Shown here: positions 52,019-61,380 of the stretch, in pieces
Layout: every line of letters starts with the position of its first letter
Numbering within the stretch: the first letter of the stretch is position 1
From: Galbibacter sp048266365
Lineage (GTDB): Bacteria > Bacteroidota > Bacteroidia > Flavobacteriales > Flavobacteriaceae
Direction: 5' to 3'
Length of the DNA stretch: 64,000 bases
NCBI RefSeq assembly: GCF_048266365.1
Contig: NZ_JBLWZP010000006.1
Coordinates: forward strand, 1 to 64,000
The notes under the pieces: model-generated
Seen by the model: only the letters and a program-made list of their open reading frames with translations
Database searches by the model: none
What the model was told of the DNA's origin: nothing
Program-made: the position numbers and the translations under genes

Positions 52019-53443
52019 ATGGAGTGTATCAGTGTTTTTGACATGCTAAAAATTGGCGTTGGCCCATCTAGTTCTCACACCTTAGGACCCTGGCGTGCAG
52101 CTCAGCGGTGGATAGAAGAACTCAATGATGATCAATTATTCCACAGGGTGGAAAGCATCCAGGTTCACATGTATGGTTCCTTATCTCTAACAGGTAAAGG
52201 TCACGCCACCGATTTGGCTGTTTTACTTGGGCTCTCAGGAACTGATCCAGAATATGTTCCCATAGATCATATCAATTCCATAGTAAATAAAATAAAGGAA
52301 GAATTAGTATTGAACTTTAACAACCAAAGGAAAGTTGAGTTCAATCCTGAAAAAGACTTGATTTTTCACAGGGACTTTCTTCCATTCCATGCTAATGGTA
52401 TGCGATTCACCGGTATTTTAGATAATGGATCTACCTATGAACAAACCTATTATTCTATAGGGGGTGGTTTTGTTGTGAAAGAAGAACTCTATCATCCTAA
52501 GGATAACCTTGATATTATAAAGCAGTTTCCTTTTCCAATTCAAAAGGGAACAGAACTTCTAAACTTCTGTCATGCAGAGCAAAAAACGATATCTGAAATT
52601 GTTTTAGAGAACGAACTTTCACTTCGAAGTGCAGAGAAAATTGATACGGAATTAAAACGCATCTGGGATACCATGCTTGAATGCATGTATTTAGGCTGTC
52701 ATACCGAGGGTAATTTACCGGGTGGACTGAATGTACGAAGAAGAGCCTTTGACACACATCAACGTTTAAAAGGAGATCTAGAATATAATAGCCCTACAGA
52801 GTGGATTGGTGTGATTCGAAAAACAGAGGTAAAATTCAGACAAATTCTAAAATGGGTTAGCTGTTTTGCTATAGCCGTTAATGAAGTAAATGCCTCTTTA
52901 GGAAGAGTAGTCACCGCACCAACCAATGGAAGCGCTGGTGTTATACCTTCTGTTTTAATGTATTATTTAGTCATCGAAAATCATAATGCTGGATTTGAAG
53001 AAATTAAAAAATTCCTATTAGTGGCAGGAGAAATTGGTAGTATCTTTAAAAAAGGAGCTACGATCTCTGCAGCCATGGGTGGTTGTCAAGCTGAAATTGG
53101 AGTCTCTTCTGCCATGGCTGCCGGTGCTTTAACAGAACTTCTTGGAGGTAGTCCGGATCAAGTATTGATTGCAGCTGAAATAGCCATGGAACACCATTTA
53201 GGACTCACTTGTGACCCTATTGGAGGTCTTGTTCAAATACCTTGTATCGAGCGTAACTCCATGGGTGCTATAAAAGCAATAAATGCAGCTGAACTTGCTT
53301 TGGAAACTGATCCTAAGAACGTAAAAGTTCCATTGGATATGGTGGTTAACACCATGTGGGAAACCGCTAAGGATATGAACTCTAAATATAAAGAAACCTC
53401 AGAGGGAGGTCTAGCCGTTGGTGTTAACTTAAGTGATTGTTAA
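52019..53443 (+). CDS. sdaA: L-serine ammonia-lyase (iron-sulfur L-serine dehydratase, single chain)
   Basis: 474 residues: N-terminal beta domain (about 1-150, ISVFDMLKIGVGPSSSHTLGPWRAA) and C-terminal alpha domain with Fe-S ligand cysteines in GGCQAEIG, LTCDPIGGLVQIPC and nearby residues. It deaminates serine to pyruvate. Two domains are fused in one chain, as in E. coli SdaA. Single gene. Confidence 0.95.
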   Translation: MECISVFDMLKIGVGPSSSHTLGPWRAAQRWIEELNDDQLFHRVESIQVHMYGSLSLTGKGHATDLAVLLGLSGTDPEYVPIDHINSIVNKIKEELVLNFNNQRKVEFNPEKDLIFHRDFLPFHANGMRFTGILDNGSTYEQTYYSIGGGFVVKEELYHPKDNLDIIKQFPFPIQKGTELLNFCHAEQKTISEIVLENELSLRSAEKIDTELKRIWDTMLECMYLGCHTEGNLPGGLNVRRRAFDTHQRLKGDLEYNSPTEWIGVIRKTEVKFRQILKWVSCFAIAVNEVNASLGRVVTAPTNGSAGVIPSVLMYYLVIENHNAGFEEIKKFLLVAGEIGSIFKKGATISAAMGGCQAEIGVSSAMAAGALTELLGGSPDQVLIAAEIAMEHHLGLTCDPIGGLVQIPCIERNSMGAIKAINAAELALETDPKNVKVPLDMVVNTMWETAKDMNSKYKETSEGGLAVGVNLSDC

Positions 53444-53466
53444 ATACCTGGAAAACATTTAGTTAC

Positions 53467-54222
53467 CTATCCTAACCAATCCTTAAAAGCTTTGACCCTT
53501 TGGCGGCTAACAATAACCTCTGCATCCTCTAAATGATTCATCTTAAGTCGCAGACGGTTATTGGTATAATTGAGTATATCTCCAATTTGATTGATATTTA
53601 TAATGTAGCCCCTGCTAATTCTAAAAAACAAATCAGGTTGTAGTTCCTCGTAGATGCCGTCCATTGTGGTGTCCATTACATAACTTCGATTCTCCAGGGT
53701 GTGTAGAAAGGTGCCTTTATCTTTACTATAGAAGCAAACGACGTCTTCCATAGCAATCAATTTGATTCGCTGGCCCACGCTTACGCTAATTCGTTTTTTA
53801 TAGCCCCGATCCACAGGGTTGATGAGTAATTTTTTGACCTCTTCAAAGTTTAAAGAAACCTGTCCGATTTCAGGTTTAAAATGGCGATACTTTGCAATAG
53901 CATTTTCAAGCTCCTGGTCACAAATGGGTTTTAAGAGATAATCAATACTATTGAGTTTAAAGGCCTTTAAAGCATATTCATCATAAGCCGTAGTAATGAT
54001 TATAGCACTCTTGATTTCTACAGCTTCAAAAATTTCGAAGGACAAACCATCAGAGAGTTGAATATCTAAAAAAATAAGATCAGGATGTTGATGGGTTTCA
54101 AACCACTTAATGGATTGTTTTACATCGTGAAGCAACTGGTCAACCTCGACTCCGAGTTTGTGTAACATCCTTCCTAATCTCCTAGCAGAGGCCGCTTCAT
54201 CCTCTATGACAATTACTTTCAT
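53467..54222 (-). CDS. LytTR-family response regulator
   Basis: 251 residues: receiver domain (1-120) with acidic pocket EDE (7-9), phospho-acceptor Asp53 in LIFLDIQLSDG and Lys in LLKPICD, then a LytTR DNA-binding domain (about 150-250). It should act on promoters by binding paired direct repeats. It is the last gene of the unit sORF, kinase, 2TM protein, regulator, and is the cognate partner of the 54592-56139 kinase. Confidence 0.94.
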   Translation of the reverse strand: MKVIVIEDEAASARRLGRMLHKLGVEVDQLLHDVKQSIKWFETHQHPDLIFLDIQLSDGLSFEIFEAVEIKSAIIITTAYDEYALKAFKLNSIDYLLKPICDQELENAIAKYRHFKPEIGQVSLNFEEVKKLLINPVDRGYKKRISVSVGQRIKLIAMEDVVCFYSKDKGTFLHTLENRSYVMDTTMDGIYEELQPDLFFRISRGYIININQIGDILNYTNNRLRLKMNHLEDAEVIVSRQRVKAFKDWLG

Positions 54223-54275
54223 GAAAAGTTATTCGTTTTTAATTGGTTGGTTTAAATCTCGTAAAATTTATGTTA

Positions 54276-54590
54276 CTATTCCCATTTATGGCCAGTTTCT
54301 TTAGTGTAAGAGCCCTTTTCCCTTTCCATATATTCTCTAATTTTGCGCTGTTCCCAATCTTTGGTGAAGATTAAATTAAACCCAAAAACCTTCAAGGCAT
54401 GGAAGACTATTCCAACGCCCCACCATATTGTTATCCACCAAAACCACGCATATTCAAATCCGTTGGTCATAAAGTTAATTAGTATAAAAAATAGGTTAAC
54501 TATGATAAAGGTGGTCAATGAATTGTAAAACTTTTTCAATTCTGCAACTCGTTCTTTGGCATTGATGTATTTGTTGTCGTTAGATTCCAT
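54276..54590 (-). CDS. 2TM-domain membrane protein
   Basis: 104 residues, one 2TM domain: an amphipathic lead (KERVAELKKFYNSL), two membrane helices (about 27-45 and 50-70) and a charged tail DWEQRKIREYME. It is the third copy of the same module after the two fused to the kinase C-terminus; the DWE-RK-RE/KEL tail is shared. It starts one base after the kinase stop codon. Role unknown, possibly a membrane partner of the kinase. Confidence 0.88.
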   Translation of the reverse strand: MESNDNKYINAKERVAELKKFYNSLTTFIIVNLFFILINFMTNGFEYAWFWWITIWWGVGIVFHALKVFGFNLIFTKDWEQRKIREYMEREKGSYTKETGHKWE

Positions 54591-54591
54591 G

Positions 54592-56139
54592 CTATAGTTT
54601 ATTAGGATTGTCTTTTTTCATGAGTTCTTTCAATTTTCGCTCCTCCCAATCTTTTCCTAGAATTGGGTGGTAATTGTAAGCTTCCATACCGTGAATTATC
54701 ACCCCAATCCCCCATCCAACTACCGGGAATACTATCCATGGAAAACCTGCAGAGGTCGTATAGTTGATCCATGCTAAAAATGGTATCACTAAAATATAGG
54801 CCGTAAGATTTGCATAGAAATCTCTTATTTTTTTTGCCTTGGCCCTATCTAAGTTTTTACTCATAAACGGATGGTAGTCATATACTGACATGCCATGCAT
54901 GACAACTCCTATCCCCCATCCAACGACTGGGAATACTATCCATGGAAAACCTGAGTTTGTGATATAATATATCCACACTAAAAAAGGTATCACTACTATA
55001 TAGGCGGTAAGGTTTCCGTAGAATCCCTTCAAGTCTTCAACTCTTTTTTTAGCCTTAGCATAACGTTTGTTATCTATGTAATCTTCTTGAATCTGTTCCA
55101 TTTTAATACGTTTTGTCAAAAGTGGTATTTTAACACTGAATTTAGCTTCCGTTTTTTCTACCTCAACCTTTCTCTCGGTGAGTAATGCATAGCGCTGTTT
55201 GATATTTACCAGTCCTACTCCAGTACTGTGTTTAATTACGGCTTTAGGCTTAAAATTATTGGTGACAACCAGGTTGTTTCCTTGTTGGAAAATCTTCACA
55301 GTTAAAGGTGAGTCTTGGGTTATTTGATTGTGTTTTATTGCATTTTCTAACAAGAGTTGTAATGAACAAGGCACCACTTTGGCTTCAAAATTAATATCCT
55401 GGGCTACTTCAAAAATTATACTGTTTTCAAAGCGCATACGCACTAGAGACATATAAATTTTAGCGTAATCCAACTCCTCTTCCACGCTGACTAATTCTTT
55501 GGATTTTTGTTCCAATACATAGCGATAGACCTTTGAAAGCAAGGTGGTGAACTTTTGAGCAGCTTCTGGATTTTCCTCAATCAGACTATTGAGCACATTC
55601 AAACTATTGAATAAAAAATGAGGATCCAGCTGACTCTTTAAAGCATCAAATTGGGCTGTCGCAGCTCCGGCGATGACTTTCTGCTCCTTAACCTTAGTTT
55701 CTTGCCTAGATTTATACAAATGGAAACCGCTAAATGCAGCGCCAAATAAAAAGCTGATGGCCAAAGGTACAGCGTAGTCCTCTATACTTTCATGGACTAA
55801 GAACCCTTTTACAGTCGCTCCCTCTATGGTCAAATAGGCTCCAAAATTTAAGAAAAATAAACAAACAAAACTCAACAACACCGCTCCTATGGTGCTTATA
55901 AGAAAGAGTACTTTGCCCTTTGCATTATATCTATTCTGCTTACGTGTCCATCTAAAGAAATTGGCATTGACAATAAACAAAACAATGGTGTATATCAAGG
56001 TTAAAATCAATCTATTTCTCAGCATATGGTTTAGAACAATCTGTTCCCCATTGCTATAATTGACTATCATAATAATCAAAAAGACAAGGATTCCTAAAAT
56101 GAACCCTCTGATTATATCCCTTGTTAAATTAAGAATCAT
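54592..56139 (-). CDS. LytS/YehU-type membrane sensor histidine kinase with two C-terminal 2TM domains
   Basis: 515 residues. Four membrane helices (about 10-28, 43-60, 76-100, 122-142), a His_kinase domain with His174 in LKSQLDPHFLFNSLNVLNSLIEE, an ATPase domain (LQLLLENAIKHNQ and GVGLVNIKQRY), then two tandem 2TM modules (about 355-425 and 430-505) both containing FPWIVFPVVGWGIGV. Kinases of this class usually end at the ATPase domain, so the fusion is unusual. The start codon overlaps the stop of a 58-codon ORF by ATGA. Confidence 0.92.
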   Translation of the reverse strand: MILNLTRDIIRGFILGILVFLIIMIVNYSNGEQIVLNHMLRNRLILTLIYTIVLFIVNANFFRWTRKQNRYNAKGKVLFLISTIGAVLLSFVCLFFLNFGAYLTIEGATVKGFLVHESIEDYAVPLAISFLFGAAFSGFHLYKSRQETKVKEQKVIAGAATAQFDALKSQLDPHFLFNSLNVLNSLIEENPEAAQKFTTLLSKVYRYVLEQKSKELVSVEEELDYAKIYMSLVRMRFENSIIFEVAQDINFEAKVVPCSLQLLLENAIKHNQITQDSPLTVKIFQQGNNLVVTNNFKPKAVIKHSTGVGLVNIKQRYALLTERKVEVEKTEAKFSVKIPLLTKRIKMEQIQEDYIDNKRYAKAKKRVEDLKGFYGNLTAYIVVIPFLVWIYYITNSGFPWIVFPVVGWGIGVVMHGMSVYDYHPFMSKNLDRAKAKKIRDFYANLTAYILVIPFLAWINYTTSAGFPWIVFPVVGWGIGVIIHGMEAYNYHPILGKDWEERKLKELMKKDNPNKL

Positions 56140-56312
56140 CCAAAAAGTAAATTATGATTCATAAAAGTAGTAAAAGTTTGGCAGACAGCTTCCTGAGTGA
56201 TGCCAAACATTTCGAAATCTGAACCTAACTCTGCCCCGTGGATTCCTAAAATATTGGCTGAAAAAATTCCCTCAATAAAGTAATACGATAAATAATAAAT
56301 TAACTGCATCAT
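56136..56312 (-). CDS. unannotated 58-residue small protein coupled to the histidine kinase
   Basis: ATG at 56312 (a second ATG follows at once), TGA at 56138-56136 overlapping the kinase ATG as ATGA. The peptide begins MMQLIYYLSYYFIEGIF, which is hydrophobic and aromatic, and ends FMNHNLLFG with one Cys at 44. The overlap indicates translational coupling, and 4-base overlaps seldom arise without selection. No family is recognised. It could be a membrane or signal peptide-like partner, or a leader. Confidence 0.55.
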   Translation of the reverse strand: MMQLIYYLSYYFIEGIFSANILGIHGAELGSDFEMFGITQEAVCQTFTTFMNHNLLFG

Positions 56313-56466
56313 TATTTGATTGGTTTAAGATTTGATTCAAAAGTGTGACATAATAGCCTTTTATTAAAATATAAATTACCGAACTGTTGTATTTGATGGA
56401 TGAATTGTTGATTATTAGTTTAAATGTCGCTTTTAAACTTTACCACGAACTGTTATCTTCGTAACC
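56313..56466. other. intergenic region between the LytTR operon and recG
   Basis: 154 bases. TATCTTCG (about 56453-56460) just before the recG ATG is one mismatch from TAnnTTTG and is the likely recG promoter. No clear promoter is seen for the minus-strand unit. Confidence 0.3.
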
Positions 56467-58569
56467 ATGAATCCAAGTATACTACAAACACCTATAGAAT
56501 ATTTAAAGGGAGTGGGTGCCACCCGTGCGGATATTTTGCGCAAGGAATTAGGCATTCACAAGTATCAGGATCTTATTCAACTCTTCCCAAATCGCTATAT
56601 TGATAAAACGCGATACTACAAGATCAATGAGCTTCAACAAAACGGAGCTGAAGTTCAGCTCATAGGGTACATCTCAAATTTCCGTATAGTAGAACAAAAA
56701 AAAGGTAAGCGATTGGTGGCTACTTTTAGAGATGACACCGGTGAGATTGAACTTGTTTGGTTTAGAGGACAAAAATGGATCTCCGAAAACACTAAGCGCG
56801 ATCAACCCTATGTGATCTTCGGTAAATTAAATTGGTATGCTGGATTTTCCATGGCACACCCTGAGATGGAGCTATTCTCAGAACATGAAAAGAGCATACG
56901 TTCTGCTATGCAAGCCATTTACCCTTCCACTGAAAAGCTCGCCCAAAGAGGGATCAGCAATCGTGTGATTATTAAACTGATGGAGCAGCTTTTTATTACC
57001 ACCAATGGACGTTTTGCAGAGTCACTACCCTTTGGGTTATCACAGGAGCTCAAACTCCTTTCTAAGAGTAAGGCCATGTTCAATATTCATTTCCCACAAA
57101 GTCAAGAATATTTGGCCAGAGCGCAGTATCGGTTAAAATTTGAAGAGTTGTTTTATATCCAGCTCCAATTGATATCGAAAAACCTCAGCCGAAAAACTAA
57201 AATTAAAGGCTATAAATTTGAAAAGGTTGGTGCTAACTTTACAACCTTCTACGAGAAACACCTTCCCTTTGAACTTACCTCTGCTCAAAAACGAGTTATT
57301 AAAGAAATCAGAAATGACTTGGGTACTAGCGCTCAAATGAATCGTCTTTTACAAGGAGATGTAGGGTCAGGAAAAACCATCGTAGCACTGATGAGTATAC
57401 TTTTGGCTCTCGATAATGGATTTCAAGCTTGTTTGGTGGCCCCTACTGAGATTTTAGCCACCCAACACTACAATGGTATTGTAGATTTGGTTAAAGAAAT
57501 GGAGATCGAAGTACGACTGCTTACAGGCTCAACCAAGACCTCTGCTCGAAAAGAAATACACCAACAACTTGAAAGCGGAGAACTTCATATCCTCATAGGC
57601 ACTCACGCTGTTTTGGAAGATAAGGTCACCTTTCAAAATCTAGGACTAGCCATTGTTGACGAACAGCACCGATTTGGCGTTGCACAACGGGCGAAATTGT
57701 GGCGTAAAAACGATATACCACCTCATATTTTAGTGATGACTGCTACCCCCATACCAAGGACACTAGCTATGAGTCTATACGGTGATTTAGACATCTCTGT
57801 TATTGATGAACTTCCTCCTGGAAGAAAACCTATCAATACGGTGCATCGGTATGATAGTAACAGACTCAAGGTATTTCGTTTCATAAGGGATGAAATTCAA
57901 AAAGGAAGACAGATCTATATCGTATACCCACTAATCCAAGAATCTGAAAAATTAGATTACAAGGATCTGATGGATGGCTACGAAAGTATCGCACGAGAAT
58001 TTCCTGCACCAGATTTTCAAATATCCATTGTTCACGGACAAATGAAACCTGCAGATAAAGACTATGAAATGGATCGCTTTATTAAAGGTGAAACTCAGAT
58101 TATGGTGGCTACCACTGTAATTGAAGTTGGTGTAAATGTACCCAATGCCTCGGTAATGATTATCGAAAGCGCAGAGCGCTTTGGACTCTCCCAACTGCAT
58201 CAGTTAAGAGGAAGAGTAGGTCGAGGTGCAGAACAGAGCTATTGTATCCTAATGACCAGCCACAAATTATCTGCAGACTCAAAAACCCGATTACAAACCA
58301 TGGTATCTACCAATGATGGCTTTGAAATTGCAGAAGTAGACTTAAAACTCCGAGGCCCTGGAGACCTTATGGGAACACAGCAAAGCGGTATTCTAAACCT
58401 AAAGATAGCAGATATTGTAAAAGACAATGATATCTTAAAGGCTGCACGATACTACGCCACGGCTATTTTGAAGAAAGATCCTGGTTTAACCATGGAGGAA
58501 CATCAGGTAATTCGTCAAAACTATCTTCAGCTTAACAAGGACAAAAAAATATGGAATTACATCAGTTAA
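56467..58569 (+). CDS. recG: ATP-dependent DNA helicase RecG
   Basis: 700 residues, full length: N-terminal wedge OB domain, Walker A GDVGSGKT near 300, DEQH box in IVDEQHRFGVAQRAKLW near 400, ATPIPRTLAMSLYGD (motif III) and the C-terminal QLRGRVGRGAEQSYC with the TRG-like segment. It reverses stalled replication forks and processes branched DNA. Single gene, 234 bases before the pheT start. Confidence 0.97.
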   Translation: MNPSILQTPIEYLKGVGATRADILRKELGIHKYQDLIQLFPNRYIDKTRYYKINELQQNGAEVQLIGYISNFRIVEQKKGKRLVATFRDDTGEIELVWFRGQKWISENTKRDQPYVIFGKLNWYAGFSMAHPEMELFSEHEKSIRSAMQAIYPSTEKLAQRGISNRVIIKLMEQLFITTNGRFAESLPFGLSQELKLLSKSKAMFNIHFPQSQEYLARAQYRLKFEELFYIQLQLISKNLSRKTKIKGYKFEKVGANFTTFYEKHLPFELTSAQKRVIKEIRNDLGTSAQMNRLLQGDVGSGKTIVALMSILLALDNGFQACLVAPTEILATQHYNGIVDLVKEMEIEVRLLTGSTKTSARKEIHQQLESGELHILIGTHAVLEDKVTFQNLGLAIVDEQHRFGVAQRAKLWRKNDIPPHILVMTATPIPRTLAMSLYGDLDISVIDELPPGRKPINTVHRYDSNRLKVFRFIRDEIQKGRQIYIVYPLIQESEKLDYKDLMDGYESIAREFPAPDFQISIVHGQMKPADKDYEMDRFIKGETQIMVATTVIEVGVNVPNASVMIIESAERFGLSQLHQLRGRVGRGAEQSYCILMTSHKLSADSKTRLQTMVSTNDGFEIAEVDLKLRGPGDLMGTQQSGILNLKIADIVKDNDILKAARYYATAILKKDPGLTMEEHQVIRQNYLQLNKDKKIWNYIS

Positions 58570-58768
58570 TCCCCTACATAGTTAGAATAAATCAAAAGCA
58601 TACTTGATTTGTTCACTCCTACTAACCTTAGATAAACCTGAGATACCCCCTTTAGCGCATACCCAAATCAAACTCCAAATAACGGCCACTTTAAAATCAC
58701 TGTGAAAAATGAAGAATTTCCCATGTGATTCTACATGGTAATATTTCCTATTTTCCATTGTGGATTAC

Positions 58769-58776
58769 TATATTTG
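58769..58776 (+). promoter_or_regulatory. promoter -7 element of pheT
   Basis: TATATTTG (58769-58776) fits TAnnTTTG; -33 is unclear. It lies inside the frame extension that begins at 58735, so it supports the GTG start at 58804, with a leader of about 21 bases. Confidence 0.5.
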
Positions 58777-58803
58777 CAGTTCAATTCAAATTATTACGCA
58801 CAG

Positions 58804-61230
58804 GTGAAAATATCATATAACTGGTTAAAGCAATTTATTCAACTTGATTGGGATGCTGAAAAAACATCAGCCTTATTGACTGATTTAGGATTAGAAGTAG
58901 AAGGAGTTGAAGAATTTGAGTCGGTAAAAGGTTCTTTAAAGGGTATTGTAGTAGGACACGTGCTCTCATGTGAGCAACATCCGAATGCTGATCGATTAAA
59001 ACTTACAAAAGTGGATATCGGGTCACAAGAGCCTCTTCAGATTGTATGTGGAGCACCTAATGTAGCGACCGGTCAAAAGGTGCCTGTGGCTACCATTGGA
59101 ACTACCCTTTATACAGAAAACGGAGAATCCTGGGTCATTAAGAAAGGGAAAATTAGAGGAGAGGAATCCTTTGGGATGATCTGTGCTGAGGATGAATTAG
59201 GTTTGGGTAAGGGGCATGAAGGTATCATGGTCTTGGATGAAAGCTTAACTCCTGGTACTCCATGTGCTGAATTATTTGAAATAGTTTCAGATACTGTTTT
59301 TGAAATTGGTCTAACGCCTAACCGAGCAGATGCCATGAGTCACTATGGTGTCGCACGTGATTTAAAAGCAGGACTGATACAAAATGATATACATTTAGAG
59401 TTCATCACACCTTCAGTTAGTAGTTTTCACGTAGACAACAGAACACTACGAATTGATGTGGATGTGAAAAATAAAGAGCTATGTCCTCGGTATTGCGGTA
59501 TAACCATCTCCGGGATTAAAGTAGGAGAGTCTCCTTCATGGATTAAAAATCGCCTAGAAGCCATTGGAATCACTCCAAAGAATAATGTGGTGGATATTAC
59601 CAACTATGTGTTGCACGAATTAGGGCAACCTCTACATGCCTTTGATGCCAATATGATAGCATCTAAAAAAATTGTAGTAAAAACTGCAGAACCGGGATCG
59701 AAGTTTACCACCCTTGATGGTGTAGAACGAGAACTCCATGCAGAGGATCTTATGATTTGTGATAGTGAAAAACCACTGTGTATCGCAGGAGTTCTAGGGG
59801 GAGTGAATTCGGGAGTTACTGAGCGAACCACAGCCGTGTTTTTAGAAAGTGCTTATTTTAACCCTGTTTCGGTTAGAAAAACAGCTAAAAGACACGCAAT
59901 AAATACAGATGCTTCTTTCCGCTTTGAAAGAGGTATTGACATCAATAGTACAAAGTATGCCTTACTAAGGGCTGCTTTATTAATTAGAGAAATCGCTGGC
60001 GGAACCTTATCAAGTGATGCCGAGGATTTCTACCCTAAAAAGTTTGAGGATTTCCAAGTGTTTTTAACCTTCGAAAAGGTTAACTCACTTATTGGGCAAA
60101 ACCTCTCCACAGACACCATAAAGTCCATTTTGAGCTCACTTGACATTAAGATTAACAATGTCACTGAAACAGGAATTGGACTTACCATTCCATCTTTTAG
60201 AGTGGATGTACAACGCGAGGTGGATGTCATTGAAGAGATCTTGCGTATTTATGGTTATAACAATATAGAGTTCACCAAAAAATTAAATGCCTCTATTGCC
60301 CCTACTTCTAAGTTTGAGGATTACAAAATCCAAAACGCTATTGCAAACCAATTAGCTTCTAATGGTTTTTATGAGATTATGACAAACTCACTTACTTCCC
60401 CAGCTTATGTGGAATTAACGGAGGATTTCAAAGAGGAGCACAATATTAATATCCTTAACCCTTTGAGTAGAGAACTCTCTGTCATGAGACAATCGATGCT
60501 CTTTAGTGGTCTAGAGGCTATTCACCATAACATCAACCGCAAGAGTAACGACCTAAAGTTTTTTGAATTTGGAAAAACCTATCATCAGTACGCTGACCAA
60601 AGAGAAGAACATAAACACTTAAGTTTGTTAATCACCGGTAATATTCACAAGGAGAACTGGAATACTTCAGAACATAAAAGTGATTTTTTCATTCTAAAAG
60701 GAGTACTTGATTCCATTATAGAGCGTCTAGGGCTTAAAGAGCCTAAAGCCAGTGCGGCAAAAGGCTCCATTTTCTCGGAAGGATTGCTATATAAGATCGG
60801 AGAAGAAAACATTGTATCCTTTGGTGTTGTGGACCCAAAGATTCTAAAACATTTTGATATTAAACAAGAAGTTTTGTATGCTGATTTCTATTGGGGCAAT
60901 GTCATAGAACTCGTGAAAGAACAGGATATCAACTTTACATCATTCTCAAAATATCCTGGGGTGCGAAGGGATTTAGCTCTGCTTATTGATCAAAATATCA
61001 ATTTTGATACCATCGCAGATATCGCTTACAATTGTGAAAAGGATCTATTGAAGGATGTGAATCTCTTTGATGTATATCAAGGTGATAAATTACCTGATGG
61101 TAAAAAATCATACGCTGTTAGTTTTACATTGCAGGATACAAACAAGACCCTAACGGACAAACAGATTGATAAAGTAATGCGCAAATTACAGGATAGTTTC
61201 GAGAAACAAATCAACGCGCAATTGCGATAA
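58804..61230 (+). CDS. pheT: phenylalanine--tRNA ligase beta subunit
   Basis: 808 residues from GTG at 58804. The frame is open to an ATG at 58735, but the protein proper starts with KISYNWLKQFIQLDWD and the promoter element is inside the extension. Domains: tRNA-binding OB fold (about 42-150), B3/B4 (about 210-360), B5 (about 400-470), catalytic-like core and C-terminal FDX-ACB (about 715-808, SFTLQDTNKTLTDKQIDKV). It pairs with PheS, which is not in the window. Confidence 0.96.
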   Translation: MKISYNWLKQFIQLDWDAEKTSALLTDLGLEVEGVEEFESVKGSLKGIVVGHVLSCEQHPNADRLKLTKVDIGSQEPLQIVCGAPNVATGQKVPVATIGTTLYTENGESWVIKKGKIRGEESFGMICAEDELGLGKGHEGIMVLDESLTPGTPCAELFEIVSDTVFEIGLTPNRADAMSHYGVARDLKAGLIQNDIHLEFITPSVSSFHVDNRTLRIDVDVKNKELCPRYCGITISGIKVGESPSWIKNRLEAIGITPKNNVVDITNYVLHELGQPLHAFDANMIASKKIVVKTAEPGSKFTTLDGVERELHAEDLMICDSEKPLCIAGVLGGVNSGVTERTTAVFLESAYFNPVSVRKTAKRHAINTDASFRFERGIDINSTKYALLRAALLIREIAGGTLSSDAEDFYPKKFEDFQVFLTFEKVNSLIGQNLSTDTIKSILSSLDIKINNVTETGIGLTIPSFRVDVQREVDVIEEILRIYGYNNIEFTKKLNASIAPTSKFEDYKIQNAIANQLASNGFYEIMTNSLTSPAYVELTEDFKEEHNINILNPLSRELSVMRQSMLFSGLEAIHHNINRKSNDLKFFEFGKTYHQYADQREEHKHLSLLITGNIHKENWNTSEHKSDFFILKGVLDSIIERLGLKEPKASAAKGSIFSEGLLYKIGEENIVSFGVVDPKILKHFDIKQEVLYADFYWGNVIELVKEQDINFTSFSKYPGVRRDLALLIDQNINFDTIADIAYNCEKDLLKDVNLFDVYQGDKLPDGKKSYAVSFTLQDTNKTLTDKQIDKVMRKLQDSFEKQINAQLR

Positions 61231-61274
61231 TTGAATTTGGTTTTAAACTAAATTCACACATAGTCTAACAAGAT

Positions 61275-61330
61275 ATCCCAAACATTTTAGGGTGTTTAAC
61301 TTTAACACCTTCATAGTTATGATTTGGGAT
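61275..61330. other. nested inverted repeats after pheT
   Basis: Outer arms ATCCCAAA (61275-61282) and TTTGGGAT (61323-61330) enclose a hairpin GGTGTT (61291-61296) with AACACC (61304-61309). No T run follows, so it is not an ordinary terminator. It lies 45 bases past the pheT stop and 50 before the next gene. Confidence 0.4.
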
Positions 61331-61380
61331 AATTTGTTTAATTTTATAAAGACCTTATTTTAATTTAAGTGTTTTAGTCT

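Noticed and set aside
58735..58803. ATG start for pheT 69 bases upstream
   Set aside because: The added residues do not match PheT and contain the TATATTTG promoter element; the GTG at 58804 fits the conserved N-terminus.
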